Source: an uncultured Clostridiaceae bacterium (GTDB taxonomy: Bacteria; Bacillota; Clostridia; TANB77; CAG-508). Taken from it: DNA of 64,000 nucleotides. Positions 20,136 through 30,925 of this stretch are shown piece after piece (position 1 is the first letter of the stretch; every line of letters starts with the position of its first letter). Where the stretch lies: assembly GCA_947647275.1 (NCBI GenBank), contig CANSJQ010000001.1, positions 1-64,000 of the forward strand. Direction: 5' to 3'. Below the pieces are notes generated by a model. That model saw only the letters and a list, made by a program, of their open reading frames with translations, was not told where the DNA came from and made no database searches. The position numbers and the translations under genes are program-made.

Positions 20136-21041
20136 ATGGCAACAAATCCAATGCAAAGAAAGGCAAATAATTACCTATTAATAGGGGTTTTAGTTACATT
20201 ATTAATAACAGGAAGCATAATAGCAATATTATTTATGCAATTAAATAAATTAAATACACAAATAAAACAGCAAGAAGCAAATATGAAAAAAGTATATGTT
20301 GTTTCTAAAGATATAAAATCTGGTGAAAGTGTAAAGACATCAGATTTAAAAACAATATCAGTAATAAAAGATGCTGTGCCAAGTAATACAGTTGACATTA
20401 GTAGCATAACAGAAGAAACAATAGCAAGAATAGAATTAAAAACAGGTATGGTACTTACACAAAATATGTTAGATGAAACTAATACACAAACAACAAATGA
20501 TTTAAGAATACAAGAATATAATACAATAGAACTTCCAACTCAAATAGAGAATGATGATTACATAGATATTCGTTTAAGACTACCAAATGGAACAGATTAC
20601 ATTGTTGTATCTAAAAAGAAAGTTGAAATACCACAAATAAATGGTACAGATTCATTAAATACAATAAAAATAAATGTTGCAGAACAAGAAATCTTATTAA
20701 TGAGCAATGCAATAGTTGAATCATATTTAATTCCAGGCTCAAAACTATATGTAACAAAATACGCAGAGCCAGGAATGCAAGAAGGCGCAACACCTACATA
20801 TTTACCAAGTAACGAAGTTGTAACACTTATGAATACTGATCCAAATATAGTTACAGTTGCAAAAAATGAATTATTTGCAAGATATAATAATACATCAGGA
20901 GCAATAAGGGGAAATATAGTAAATTCAATAAATGCCAATGCAGCAGAAGGAAAATCAAATGTTGAGAGTAGAGTTCAAGAAGAAATAACAAAAGCAAGAG
21001 AACAAAGACAATCTTACCTAGATGCATTAGGAGGATATTAA
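20136..21041 (+). CDS. SAF-domain CpaB/RcpC-like pilus assembly protein
   Basis: Single TM then VYVVSKDIKSGESVKTSDLKTISVIKDAVPSN...TGMVLTQNML; upstream of a CpaF-like ATPase. Confidence 0.75.
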   Translation: MATNPMQRKANNYLLIGVLVTLLITGSIIAILFMQLNKLNTQIKQQEANMKKVYVVSKDIKSGESVKTSDLKTISVIKDAVPSNTVDISSITEETIARIELKTGMVLTQNMLDETNTQTTNDLRIQEYNTIELPTQIENDDYIDIRLRLPNGTDYIVVSKKKVEIPQINGTDSLNTIKINVAEQEILLMSNAIVESYLIPGSKLYVTKYAEPGMQEGATPTYLPSNEVVTLMNTDPNIVTVAKNELFARYNNTSGAIRGNIVNSINANAAEGKSNVESRVQEEITKAREQRQSYLDALGGY

Positions 21042-21059
21042 AAGAAAGGAAATAGCAAA

Positions 21060-21758
21060 GTGAGAAAAATAGGATTCATTGGAGCATATGATAAAACAGA
21101 TTTCTTATTATATATATCAAAAATACTAGTTGAATTAGGTCAAAAAGTATTGGTGGTAGATGGTACAATTATGCAAAAAGCCAGATACATTGTACCAACT
21201 ATTGAACCTTCAAGAACATATGTAACAGAATTTGAAGGAATAGATATAGCAGTAGGACTAAAAACAATTGAAGATATAAAAAAATATTTAGGAATTCCAC
21301 TAACTGAAGAACTTCCATACGACATAGCCTTAATAGATACAGACACAGCAGGAAGTGTAATGAATTTTAATATAGAAAATAGTGAAAAAATATACTTTAC
21401 AACGTCATTTGATATGTATTCAATAAGAAGAGGAATTGAATCTATAAGCGGAATACAATCTGATGTTTTAGCTACAAAAGTAATGTTTACAAAACAAGCC
21501 ACAAAAGAAGAAAATGATTACTTAAACTTTTTAGCTAAAGATAGCAACATTAGGTGGAACAATGAAATGATATTTTTACCATTTGAACTTGGAGACCAAA
21601 CAGTTATATATAAAAACCAAAGAGTAGCAAAAATAAAATTAAAAGGTCTTACAAACCAATATAAAGAAGGCCTACTTTATATAGTAGGAGATATAATAGG
21701 ACAAGAAAATTATCCATTAATAAAAAAAGCCTTCAAAAAAGTAGAAAAAGGCGTATAA
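21060..21758 (+). CDS. TadZ/CpaE-like P-loop-fold protein
   Basis: MRKIGFIGAYDKTDFLLYISKILVELGQKVLVVDGTIMQ..., MinD-like fold start; operon position. Confidence 0.55.
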   Translation: MRKIGFIGAYDKTDFLLYISKILVELGQKVLVVDGTIMQKARYIVPTIEPSRTYVTEFEGIDIAVGLKTIEDIKKYLGIPLTEELPYDIALIDTDTAGSVMNFNIENSEKIYFTTSFDMYSIRRGIESISGIQSDVLATKVMFTKQATKEENDYLNFLAKDSNIRWNNEMIFLPFELGDQTVIYKNQRVAKIKLKGLTNQYKEGLLYIVGDIIGQENYPLIKKAFKKVEKGV

Positions 21759-21867
21759 GGATAAAAATAATTGTAGGGGCGTGGCTTTGTGTCCGCCCAC
21801 TCTTCGAAGAATTTCCAGAACAAAAATGAAGAGTACAAAAAGCAATAAAAAAGAAAGGAAAAATAAA

Positions 21868-22710
21868 ATGGCAATAGTTGCATTTTGGAGTGATGAAAAA
21901 AGAGAAACAGGTCAAACATTATCTATGGTAGCACTATCTACATATATGGCAATAGAGCACAACTTTAAAATACTAAATGTTAGTACAAATTTTAAAGATG
22001 ATACACTAGAAAAATGTTATTGGAATTTACAAAAGGAAAACTCATTTATAAAGAAAATTACTGAAACCGAATCAGTAGTAGGATTAGAAGCTGGAATTGA
22101 GGGACTAGTCAAAATAATAAAAAGTAACAAAACGACACCTAATATTGTATCTAACTATAGTAAAGTTATTTTTAATGATAGATTAGATATTCTATGTGCT
22201 CCAACTACCCAAATATATAGTGAATATTTAGAAATAGCAAAAATGTATCCAGATATACTTCAAGTTGCAAATAGAAGTTATGATTTAGTTTTTGTAGATA
22301 TTTCAAAAAAAATGGATGAACAAGAAGCAAATCACATTTTAGAAATAGCAGATATAATAATAGTAAATATTACACAAAAATTACAAATAATAGATAAATT
22401 TTTTACATTAAAAGAAGAAAATAATTTCTTTAAAAATAATAATGTATTATTAAATATAGGTAGATATGACAGATTTTCAAAATATAATATAAAAAACATT
22501 TCAAGATATTTAAGAATGAAAAATGATGTTTTAGCAATACCATATAACACACTATTTTTTGAAAGTTGTTCAGAAGGAAAAGTAGCAGAATTTTTCCTAA
22601 GACTAAGAAATGCAGACACAGAAGACAGAAACGGAGCACTAATACAAGAAGTAGATAGAATGTCAAAAGTATTATTAAGCAAAATACAAGAATTAAGAAT
22701 AAAACAATAA
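21868..22710 (+). CDS. second TadZ/CpaE-like protein
   Basis: MAIVAFWSDEKRETGQTLSMVALSTYMAIEHNFKILNVSTN...DLVFVDISKKMDEQEANHIL. Confidence 0.55.
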   Translation: MAIVAFWSDEKRETGQTLSMVALSTYMAIEHNFKILNVSTNFKDDTLEKCYWNLQKENSFIKKITETESVVGLEAGIEGLVKIIKSNKTTPNIVSNYSKVIFNDRLDILCAPTTQIYSEYLEIAKMYPDILQVANRSYDLVFVDISKKMDEQEANHILEIADIIIVNITQKLQIIDKFFTLKEENNFFKNNNVLLNIGRYDRFSKYNIKNISRYLRMKNDVLAIPYNTLFFESCSEGKVAEFFLRLRNADTEDRNGALIQEVDRMSKVLLSKIQELRIKQ

Positions 22711-22790
22711 TTAGATAAACCTCATGCATAGGAAAAAATATAAATAGCAAAAAAGACACGTGTTACCGTTTATAAATAATGCAAGATAAC

Positions 22791-22867
22791 CAGCGTGGGA
22801 CATATCTTATCATGGAAGACATGAACTTAGGAAAAGACGTGCCCCCGACAGTAACTTAAACAAGATA
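22791..22867. repeat. GGGACATATCTT...AAGACGTGCCCC repeat, copy 1
   Basis: Shares cgtgggacatatctt-tca-ggaagacatga...agaaaaga-gtg-cccc-acagtaactt-aacaagata with copy 2 at 24841-24919. Confidence 0.8.
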
Positions 22868-22882
22868 AAGAAAGGAGCCAAA

Positions 22883-24830
22883 ATGAATCTATTTAACATT
22901 TTCATGATAATACTAGTATTAATAGGTGCAGGAATTTTAATTGCTTATAAATTAAAAAAGAAGCAAGACGAAAAAGTAGAAGATCAAATACAAGTAGATG
23001 ATAAAACTTATACTTTAGAAAAAATGACAGCATTTGTTAAGAAAAGATTAGATGAAATAACAAAAATAAATTTATATGATATAGGGCTTTCAGAAGAAGA
23101 ACTAAAAAGAAGAAAAAGTAAAAAATATGAACTTAAAAAGGCTCTAAAAGGTTGTACATATGGAGATGTAAACGACAAAAAATATGTTAAAGAATTAATA
23201 TATGATTTATTAGCAAAAGAATATGGAGTAGATGAAATAAATGTATCAAAAGCAATTCCATTTGATATTCCATCATTGCTTACAGCTGAAGATAAATTTG
23301 ACATTATATTATATATGTATAAACAAGAATTTGGATACGAAGCTTTAACAGAAGTTATAAAAAAATATGACTTAGCAAGATTAAAATATGTAGCAGGAGA
23401 AGCAAAGCCTTGCTATGTAATAACAGAAGAAGAAATAAGCGATATTTTTGAAAAAGAAAACTTTGTACTTTCTTTTCAAGATAAATTACATGTAGTAGTA
23501 CAAAGAATATATCAACATTATAAAGGTTATAGTACAATAGATGAAATAAGAGACATGAATATAGATGGTATTTCTGGTGGTGTATCAGGACTTCCAGAAA
23601 GTTTCTTAAGCCAAGTAGCACAAACAGATGGAGATTATTTAGGTCAAATAATAGAACACAAAGTACCAAGAGCTTGTGATAGTATTTGGATAATGTTCCA
23701 AGGTAAATCAATACGTTTAGCATTTTTATCATTTGGAACAGAAGCAGAACTAAAAAGAGTATGTCAAAACATTTATAAATATAATAATCCAGGGCAATTA
23801 TCAGATACAAATGGATACAAAATTAATGAAATGAAAGACGGTTCTCGTGTAGTAGTTGTAAGGCCAAGTATGTCTGAAACATGGGCATTTTTCGTAAGAA
23901 AATTTGACGTAAAACGTTCAACTTTAGAGCAATGGTTTAAAAATGAGCCAGGAGCAGATGAATCAATAGAATTACTAAAATACTTAGTAAAAGGAGCAAG
24001 AATTACATCAATTACTGGTGAACAAGGATGCCGGAAAAACAACACTTCTTATGGGAATGATAGAAAATATATATGAAACCATGAACCTACGTATTACAGA
24101 AACTGCATTCGAGCTTCACTTAAGAAAAATATATCCAACAAGAAATATTTTATCAATGAGAGAAACAGAAACAGTATCTGGACAAGATTGTTTGGACGTT
24201 CAAAAGAAAACAGATGGTTCTGTTAATATAATTGGAGAGGTTGCAACAGACCCAGTTGCATCTTGGATGATACAATCAGCTCAAGTTGCATCTAAATTTA
24301 CATTATTTACTCACCATGCAAAAACTTTCCCAGACTTAGTAACAGCATTACGTAACTCTATGTTAAGAGCAGGCGTATTTAAAAATGAAAGAACAGCAGA
24401 AGAACAAGTAGTTTCAGTATTAAACTTTGATATACACTTAGCAAAGAACTTTAGAGGAAAAAGATATGTAGAAAGGGTTACTGAATGTATACCAATAGAA
24501 GATAAAAATGAATATACATTTGATCATAGAAAAGAAAAAACATTAGAAGGAAAACTAGATAAATTTATGGACAATGCTACATACTACTTTACGAAATCTA
24601 CAAACAGAGAATTATACAAATATGTAAATATATTAGAATATCACGATGGAGAATATATACTAACAAATAAAATATCAGACACAAACATAAAAGAAATGTT
24701 AAACAACATGGACGATACAGACGCCGAAGAATTCACAAAATTCATAGAACAACACTGGTCAACAAAAACAAAACGCCATGACGAAAAAGAAACACCAAAG
24801 AAACGAGGAAGAAAACCAATAAATAAATAA
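22883..24830 (+). CDS. CpaF/TadA-like (VirB11-type) secretion ATPase; needs +1 shift at CGG 24032-24034
   Basis: ARITSITGEQGC-[C]-GKTTLLMGMIENIYETMNLRITETAFELHLRKIYPTRNILSMRETE: the Walker A GEQGCGKT spans the shift; zero frame ends CRKNNTSYGNDRKYI*. Confidence 0.88.
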
Positions 24831-24840
24831 TAAAGAAACC

Positions 24841-24919
24841 TGGCGCGCGGGACATATCTTGTCACGGAAGACATGACCCCAAGAAAAGATGTGTCCCCGT
24901 CAGTAACTTGAACAAGATA
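24841..24919. repeat. GGGACATATCTT...AAGATGTGTCCCC repeat, copy 2
   Basis: See copy 1; the two copies flank the CpaF-like gene. Confidence 0.8.
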
Positions 24920-24936
24920 GAGAGGTGAAAAATAAA

Positions 24937-27015
24937 ATGAATACCCAAATGCTAAAATACCTAATTTATGGTGTTGTAGGCTTACTTGCAATTATTATAA
25001 CAATATATCTTATATTGCAAAAAAACAACAAGGAAAAGAAATATATAAATAGTTTACAACAAGGAACAAAAAAATCAAAATTCTCTTCAGAAATTATGTA
25101 TCAAAAATTGTATTTATTTTATTTAAAAACCCCTTTTATTAAAAGATACATATTAAAATTAAGAAGAAGACTTGAAATAGTAAACATAGATGATGAATAT
25201 TTAACAAGACTTCAAGCTTCAAAAATATTAACAAAAACATTTTTAATAGTAATACCAATAACAATAGCAATAATGATATTGACACATAATAATGTTCTAT
25301 TAATGTCAATACTACTAATATTTGAGGTATTTTTAATGGATACCATTATTGATGGAATGGTAGATAAAATTGACAATAATTTATTAAAACAACAAATAAA
25401 TTTCTTCTCAGAAATTAGACATGCCTATCATGAATTTAATATGGTAGAAGAAGCAATATATCAAACAGCACAAGATGACGATAACCCAGAAATGGCAAGG
25501 CAAGCAGAAAAAATATATGAAGTTTTAATATCAGATGATCCAGAATCTGAATTAGAAAAATATTATGATGTAGCACCAAATAGTTATTTAAAAGAATTTG
25601 CAGGAATTTCATATTTAACAAAAGAATTTGGTGACAGAAAAGTAGATGGAGCATCATTATACTTAAAAAACTTAAATAATATTACACAAGAAATGCAATT
25701 AGAAATATTAAAAAGAGATAAACTAGACTATGTATTCCAAAGCTTATCAGTAATAGCAATAGTACCGATGCTATGCTTAGAGCCAATAAAAAACTGGGCG
25801 ATAGGGCAATTCAGTTTTACTGAAAGTTTTTATAATGGCAAAAACGGAATGTTAGTACAAATATTAATATTGTTAGCAACTTTTGTATGTTATATATTAA
25901 CAAGAAAACTAAAAGATAATGGCTCTACAAATATAAACACAAAAAATACTGAAAATCCATGGCAAGAAAAACTATATAGAATAAAAATAGTAAAGAAATT
26001 TATAGACCTATTCATGCCAAAAGAAGGAACAAAAGAAGACAGAAAACTAAGAACTTTAATGAAAGATGCAGCAAGTAAAGATAAACTACAATGGGTATAT
26101 GTTAATAGAATAGTACTTTGCATAGCAACATTTGTACTTTCAGTTATACTATTTGGTAGGCTACACAACATAGTAATAAATAATGTATATACAGACCCAA
26201 CAGTAACCTATGATATTATAGGAACAATGGCAGAAAAAGATAGAAGAAAAGGAATGGAAGTAACAAAGTCAGATAATCAATATATAGAATATTTTAAAAA
26301 TAAATCTGACTTAAAAGTAACAGATATAACAAAAATTATGACTCAAGGAAAAATAAACAAAGACTATGTAGATAGCACAGATGGAGATAGAAAAGTAGCA
26401 GCAGAAAGAATAATGAAGAAAATTTCTACAATAAATAGTGAATATATAGCATGGACAGAAGTATTAGGAGCTATGGTACTTGCAATGATAGCATATATGT
26501 CACCAATATGGATGTTAAAGTTCCAAACTAAGATGAGACAACTTGAAATGGAAGATGAAGTAATGCAATTCCAAACAATAATTTTAATGCTTATGAGAAT
26601 TGAAAGGGTAAATGTTGAAATTATACTAGAATGGCTTGAAAGATATGCAAATATATTCAAAGACCCATTAAGTAAATGTATAAACAACTATGAAGCAGGA
26701 CCTTGGGAAGCATTAGAAGCAATGAAAGAAGATGTTACATATCAAGATTTCATTCGTATTATAGAAAGCATGCAAGCAGCAGTTGAAAAAATACCAATAA
26801 AAGACGCATTTGATGAATTAGATACAGAAAGAGATTACTACCAAGCAAAACGTAAAGAATCAAATGAAAGATTAATATCAAAAAAAGGTATGATAGGAAA
26901 AGTAATTGGTTTTGCACCAATGGTACTACTATTCGTAGGATACTTAATTATTCCACTAGTATTCATAGGCCTAACAAGTATGACAACATCATTTAGCAAC
27001 ATGCAAACAAGCTAA
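24937..27015 (+). CDS. TadB/TadC-like type II secretion system F-domain membrane protein
   Basis: Multiple TM segments; LRTLMKDAASKD...QMEDEVMQFQTIILMLMRIERVNVEIILEWLERYANIFKDPLSKCINNYEAGPWEALEAM. Confidence 0.7.
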   Translation: MNTQMLKYLIYGVVGLLAIIITIYLILQKNNKEKKYINSLQQGTKKSKFSSEIMYQKLYLFYLKTPFIKRYILKLRRRLEIVNIDDEYLTRLQASKILTKTFLIVIPITIAIMILTHNNVLLMSILLIFEVFLMDTIIDGMVDKIDNNLLKQQINFFSEIRHAYHEFNMVEEAIYQTAQDDDNPEMARQAEKIYEVLISDDPESELEKYYDVAPNSYLKEFAGISYLTKEFGDRKVDGASLYLKNLNNITQEMQLEILKRDKLDYVFQSLSVIAIVPMLCLEPIKNWAIGQFSFTESFYNGKNGMLVQILILLATFVCYILTRKLKDNGSTNINTKNTENPWQEKLYRIKIVKKFIDLFMPKEGTKEDRKLRTLMKDAASKDKLQWVYVNRIVLCIATFVLSVILFGRLHNIVINNVYTDPTVTYDIIGTMAEKDRRKGMEVTKSDNQYIEYFKNKSDLKVTDITKIMTQGKINKDYVDSTDGDRKVAAERIMKKISTINSEYIAWTEVLGAMVLAMIAYMSPIWMLKFQTKMRQLEMEDEVMQFQTIILMLMRIERVNVEIILEWLERYANIFKDPLSKCINNYEAGPWEALEAMKEDVTYQDFIRIIESMQAAVEKIPIKDAFDELDTERDYYQAKRKESNERLISKKGMIGKVIGFAPMVLLFVGYLIIPLVFIGLTSMTTSFSNMQTS

Positions 27016-27134
27016 AAAATAAAATTTGTAGGGGCGTGGCCTTGTGTCCGCCCACACTTCGAAGAAATTACCAAAAGTGAAGAGTGAAAAGCGAAGAGTC
27101 AATAGTACATACTTCGCATGAAGGAGAAAAAACA

Positions 27135-27767
27135 ATGGAAAATGCCTCAAAAGCACTAATAATTGCAGGAAGTGTTTTGATAGCAATCTTAGTAATTTCA
27201 TTACTTGTAATGTTCTATAACAATATAAAAGAATTTCAAAATGCAAATCATCAAGTAGATATATCAGAACAAATATCAGAATTCAATAAGCAATATGACG
27301 TTTACTATAGAGATAACCTTTATGGAAGCGATATACTATCAATTGCAAATAAAGTAGTAGACTATAATATAAGAGAAAGTGAAGAGGAAGGATATTCTAA
27401 AGTAGAAACAAGTGTAAAGTTTAAAACAGGACTTTCACCAAATGGAGAAAAACTTATAGATAGTAAGAAAACATATAATGCACAAGAATTAAATAATATA
27501 TCACAAAATCTAGAAAAGAAGGTATCAGACTTAGGAAAAGAAAAATATGTAGGAAAAACAATTTCAGCATTATCTGGAATGAGAGATAATCAATTAGAAG
27601 ATTTAGTAGGTAAAGATAAGTTACAAGAAGTGAAAGCAAAAAGTAAAAGTTATTTACAATATAAATCAGCACTAACAGAACTGAAAAGTAAAACCTTTAA
27701 AGCAACAGAATTTAAATATGATAAAGGAACAGCGAGAATAAGCTTAATGCAATTTGAAGAAATTTGA
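27135..27767 (+). CDS. pilin-like protein 1 (MENASKAL family)
   Basis: MENASKALIIAGSVLIAILVISLLVMFYNNIKEF N-terminus shared with three other genes in the locus. Confidence 0.65.
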   Translation: MENASKALIIAGSVLIAILVISLLVMFYNNIKEFQNANHQVDISEQISEFNKQYDVYYRDNLYGSDILSIANKVVDYNIRESEEEGYSKVETSVKFKTGLSPNGEKLIDSKKTYNAQELNNISQNLEKKVSDLGKEKYVGKTISALSGMRDNQLEDLVGKDKLQEVKAKSKSYLQYKSALTELKSKTFKATEFKYDKGTARISLMQFEEI

Positions 27768-27814
27768 TATTATAAATTAAAAATAGTAAATACAGTGAGC
27801 GGAGGAGGAAACAG

Positions 27815-28304
27815 ATGGAGAACGCATCAAAGGCATTAATTATGTCGGCTAGTGTCTTATTAGGTTTAATGATTATTTCAGTTGGTGTAGCTCTATTTAG
27901 GTCCTTTCGGAAGTTTTAGTAGAGATATAACAACACAGATAGAAAACAATAAAATAGCAGAATTTAATAGTCAATTCTTAAAATATGATAACAAAAAGCT
28001 TACAGCACATGATGTGGTAACAATTGCAAATTTGGCACAAAAAACAAATATAGAACAAGAAGTTAATGAAAATAATGCAGCATATATAAAAGTAAGAATA
28101 AGAAAGCCCATAAAACAAAGTTTAGAAAAATGTACAGAACAAGAATTAAGTGTTTTACTAAAAGAACAATCAGAAAATTTGATAACGATAAATGGAGAAA
28201 AGCTTTCAAAGTACTACTATGAAATAGTAGATATAAAATATGATGATAATTCAAAAAAAGTAAATGAAGTATATATTGACAAATTGGAAGAAAAAGGAAA
28301 ATAG
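27815..28304 (+). CDS. pilin-like protein 2 (MENASKAL family); needs +1 shift at CGG 27908-27910
   Basis: MENASKALIMSASVLLGLMIISVGVALFRSF-[C]-GSFSRDITTQIENNKIAEFNSQFLKYDNKKLTAHDVVTIANLAQ...; zero frame stops 3 codons after CGG. Confidence 0.75.
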
Positions 28305-28357
28305 GTAAAAATATACATTTGCAAAAAAATAATAAAAATGTTATAATATAAAGGAAT

Positions 28358-28792
28358 ATGAAAATGAAAAAAATATTAATAATATTAATACTTTTAATAG
28401 TTGCTATTATAGCAGTGGTAGTCTATCAATATAATAGTTATAATATTAAACTTGCAGAGATAAAAAAAATAAACAAGGAATATGAAAATTTTACAGAAAA
28501 TGAAATATTAGGAACATCACTTATAACACTAATAAACAAGGCTATAAATAGTAATGAAAAAAATAATATATTAAAAGATGATAAGGGCTTATATAAAGAA
28601 AATGAAACAACATCAATAAAAATAGAAGTAAAATTTACAGAATCAGATAATATATTTTCAATGGAAAGCATAGGAAGAATAGGCTCAGAAGAATTTATGA
28701 AAAATTATGGACCAATTTCATTTAAATGTACACAAAAGACTTATCACGAAAAAACAAACAATATAAAATATTTATTGTTTGAACAAATTTAG
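28358..28792 (+). CDS. small membrane-anchored hypothetical protein of filament locus
   Basis: MKMKKILIILILLIVAIIAVVVYQYNSYNIKLAEIKKINKEYE... Confidence 0.55.
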   Translation: MKMKKILIILILLIVAIIAVVVYQYNSYNIKLAEIKKINKEYENFTENEILGTSLITLINKAINSNEKNNILKDDKGLYKENETTSIKIEVKFTESDNIFSMESIGRIGSEEFMKNYGPISFKCTQKTYHEKTNNIKYLLFEQI

Positions 28793-28809
28793 TTATTAAT
28801 TTTAAACAT

Positions 28810-28907
28810 GAAGTTAGAAGTTAGAAGTTAGAAGTTGGAATATAAGGTAAATACTTCAAAGTAATTACCTAAATTTCCAACATATAACCTCCAACTTCCA
28901 ACCTCTA
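28810..28907. repeat. GAAGTTAGAAGTTGGA...TCCAACTTCCAAC inverted-repeat family
   Basis: Related copies at 30715-30770, 41868-41947 and 43665-43735, each with central GGTAAATACTTC-A/G-AA...ATTACC. Confidence 0.8.
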
Positions 28908-28972
28908 AAATAAAATAAAATATGGGAGAACATTAAGAAGAGTATCCCTAAAAAACGAAGGAGGAAATAAAA

Positions 28973-29422
28973 ATGGAAAATGCATCAAAAGCATTAATTA
29001 TAGCAGGAGCTATATTATTATCAATTTTAATTATAGGATTAGGTATGTTAATATTTAATCAAGCAAAGGAAACAATAGGAAAGGCAAATTTAGACCAAGA
29101 TACAGTAAATGCAGCAAACTCAAGATTTGATACTTATCTAGGAGATAGCAAAAGAGGGTCAAGCGTAAAAGACTTATGCACACAAGTTAAAAACAATAAC
29201 TTAACAGCAAATGGAGAAGATTCATTTGAAATAGAAATAACAGTTAATGGTGAAAAAGCTACAGAAGCTTCAGATATAGATAAATTAAGAGCAAAAATAG
29301 GAAATGGGAAATACTATAATGTTACATGTACATACGATAAGAAAAAAGGTGGACTAATAGATACAATAACAGTAGAAGACGCAAAGAAAAGCGGAACTTC
29401 AACAGGCACAGTAACAGAATAA
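28973..29422 (+). CDS. pilin-like protein 3 (MENASKAL family)
   Basis: MENASKALIIAGAILLSILIIGLGMLIFNQAKET... Confidence 0.65.
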   Translation: MENASKALIIAGAILLSILIIGLGMLIFNQAKETIGKANLDQDTVNAANSRFDTYLGDSKRGSSVKDLCTQVKNNNLTANGEDSFEIEITVNGEKATEASDIDKLRAKIGNGKYYNVTCTYDKKKGGLIDTITVEDAKKSGTSTGTVTE

Positions 29423-29443
29423 TATTTTAGAAAGTAGAAAATT

Positions 29444-30160
29444 ATGGAGAATGCTACACACGCTTTAATAATGGCTTTCTCAGTAATGGTATTAGTAATA
29501 GCACTAACAGTTTCAATAGTGGCATTTAATAATGCAAAACAAACAGCAGATATTATATTATATACTAAAGATGAAACAAACTATTATGAATACCAAGGTG
29601 TTAGAGGAAAACAGGCCGAGAATAGAATAGTAGGTTTGGAAACAGTAATTCCAACATTATATAAATATTATAAAGAAAATTATACAGTAGTATTTAGAAG
29701 AGGAAACTATAATGAAACTAATGGCGAAATTTCTAATTGGGACTATTTACCAATATATACTACTAAAGCAAACAGAAACTGGCAAAGTTCATATAATACT
29801 TTAATGAAAAATAAGTATGGAAAGGAAAAGCCTAATGAACAAATATTTTCTTTTGACTTAGATGAAGAAACATTAAGACACGAACCATGGACAGGTAGTA
29901 ATGACAGAATTAAAAATAATTTAGACTGTTTTTTATCAGGTGAAACTTATCATAATCCAAATAATAACTCTGAGTATATAAAATATGGAGAAATTATAGG
30001 AATAGGAGGATTTACTGAAAAATATAAAAATGCTAAATTTGTTGAAACAATACAAGAATACAAATATAGTACTTCACAAGCAAATGATAGTACAGTAGGT
30101 AGTTTAACAAAGGAAAAATCTAAAAGAATGATAATATTTACACTAATAACAAATAATTAA
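29444..30160 (+). CDS. pilin-like protein 4 (MENATHAL variant)
   Basis: MENATHALIMAFSVMVLVIALTVSIVAFNNAKQTADIILYTKDETNYYEYQ... Confidence 0.65.
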   Translation: MENATHALIMAFSVMVLVIALTVSIVAFNNAKQTADIILYTKDETNYYEYQGVRGKQAENRIVGLETVIPTLYKYYKENYTVVFRRGNYNETNGEISNWDYLPIYTTKANRNWQSSYNTLMKNKYGKEKPNEQIFSFDLDEETLRHEPWTGSNDRIKNNLDCFLSGETYHNPNNNSEYIKYGEIIGIGGFTEKYKNAKFVETIQEYKYSTSQANDSTVGSLTKEKSKRMIIFTLITNN

Positions 30161-30175
30161 GGAGGAAATGAAAAA

Positions 30176-30700
30176 ATGGGAGATAGCTTTATAACAATTA
30201 TAGCGATATTTTTAGCAGCAGTTCTTATGTTTGTTTTTCCATTAATGGCAATGTCTGAAAGAACAGATGATATATCAGAACTTGCAGTACAAACAGCGAC
30301 AACAGACTTTGTTGACAATGTAAGAACAACAGGAAAGCTTACAACAGATGATTATGATAAATTCATGGAAACAATTGCTTCAACAGGTAATTCATTTGAT
30401 GTAGATATAGAATTACAAATATTAGATGAAAATCCAGGAGTTAAAACTACACAAGCAGAAATGACGAAAATAGGAGAAAACCTATATTATAAGTTATATA
30501 CTAGTCAAGTTGAAGAAAAATTAGATACAGATAAAAGAATAACATTAAAAGAAGGAGATATGGTTTCAGTAACAGTAAGAAACACAAACCAAACAATATC
30601 TCAAATATTAAAGAACTTTTTCTACCAATTATCAGGAAATGATACATACCAAATAACAGCTCAAAACGCAGGAATAATTACTGTAAATGGAAGTAAATAG
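30176..30700 (+). CDS. membrane-anchored pseudopilin-like protein of filament locus
   Basis: MGDSFITIIAIFLAAVLMFVFPLMAMSERTDDISELAVQTATTDFVDNVRTTGKLTTDDYDKFM... Confidence 0.55.
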   Translation: MGDSFITIIAIFLAAVLMFVFPLMAMSERTDDISELAVQTATTDFVDNVRTTGKLTTDDYDKFMETIASTGNSFDVDIELQILDENPGVKTTQAEMTKIGENLYYKLYTSQVEEKLDTDKRITLKEGDMVSVTVRNTNQTISQILKNFFYQLSGNDTYQITAQNAGIITVNGSK

Positions 30701-30925
30701 AATATTAAGATTTTAGAAGTTAGATGTTAGAGGTTGGAAATTTAAATTTTCTAATTTCTACTCTAACTTTTGTTTTATTAATATTGAAAATAAATGTAGG
30801 GGAGCTTACTAATCTCCCACTCTTCGAAGGCATTCTAAAAATATTAATTAGGGAAATTTCGATGAAGAACAGGCGATAGATAATCGCCCCTACATAAATT
30901 TTTATAGAAGGGTAAGGAAGCAAAA

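Noticed and set aside
22883-24830. P-site slippage on a slippery heptamer (as in prfB) for the CGG sites
   Set aside because: No shared upstream slippery codon, no adjacent stop in most cases and no SD-like internal sequence at a fixed distance.
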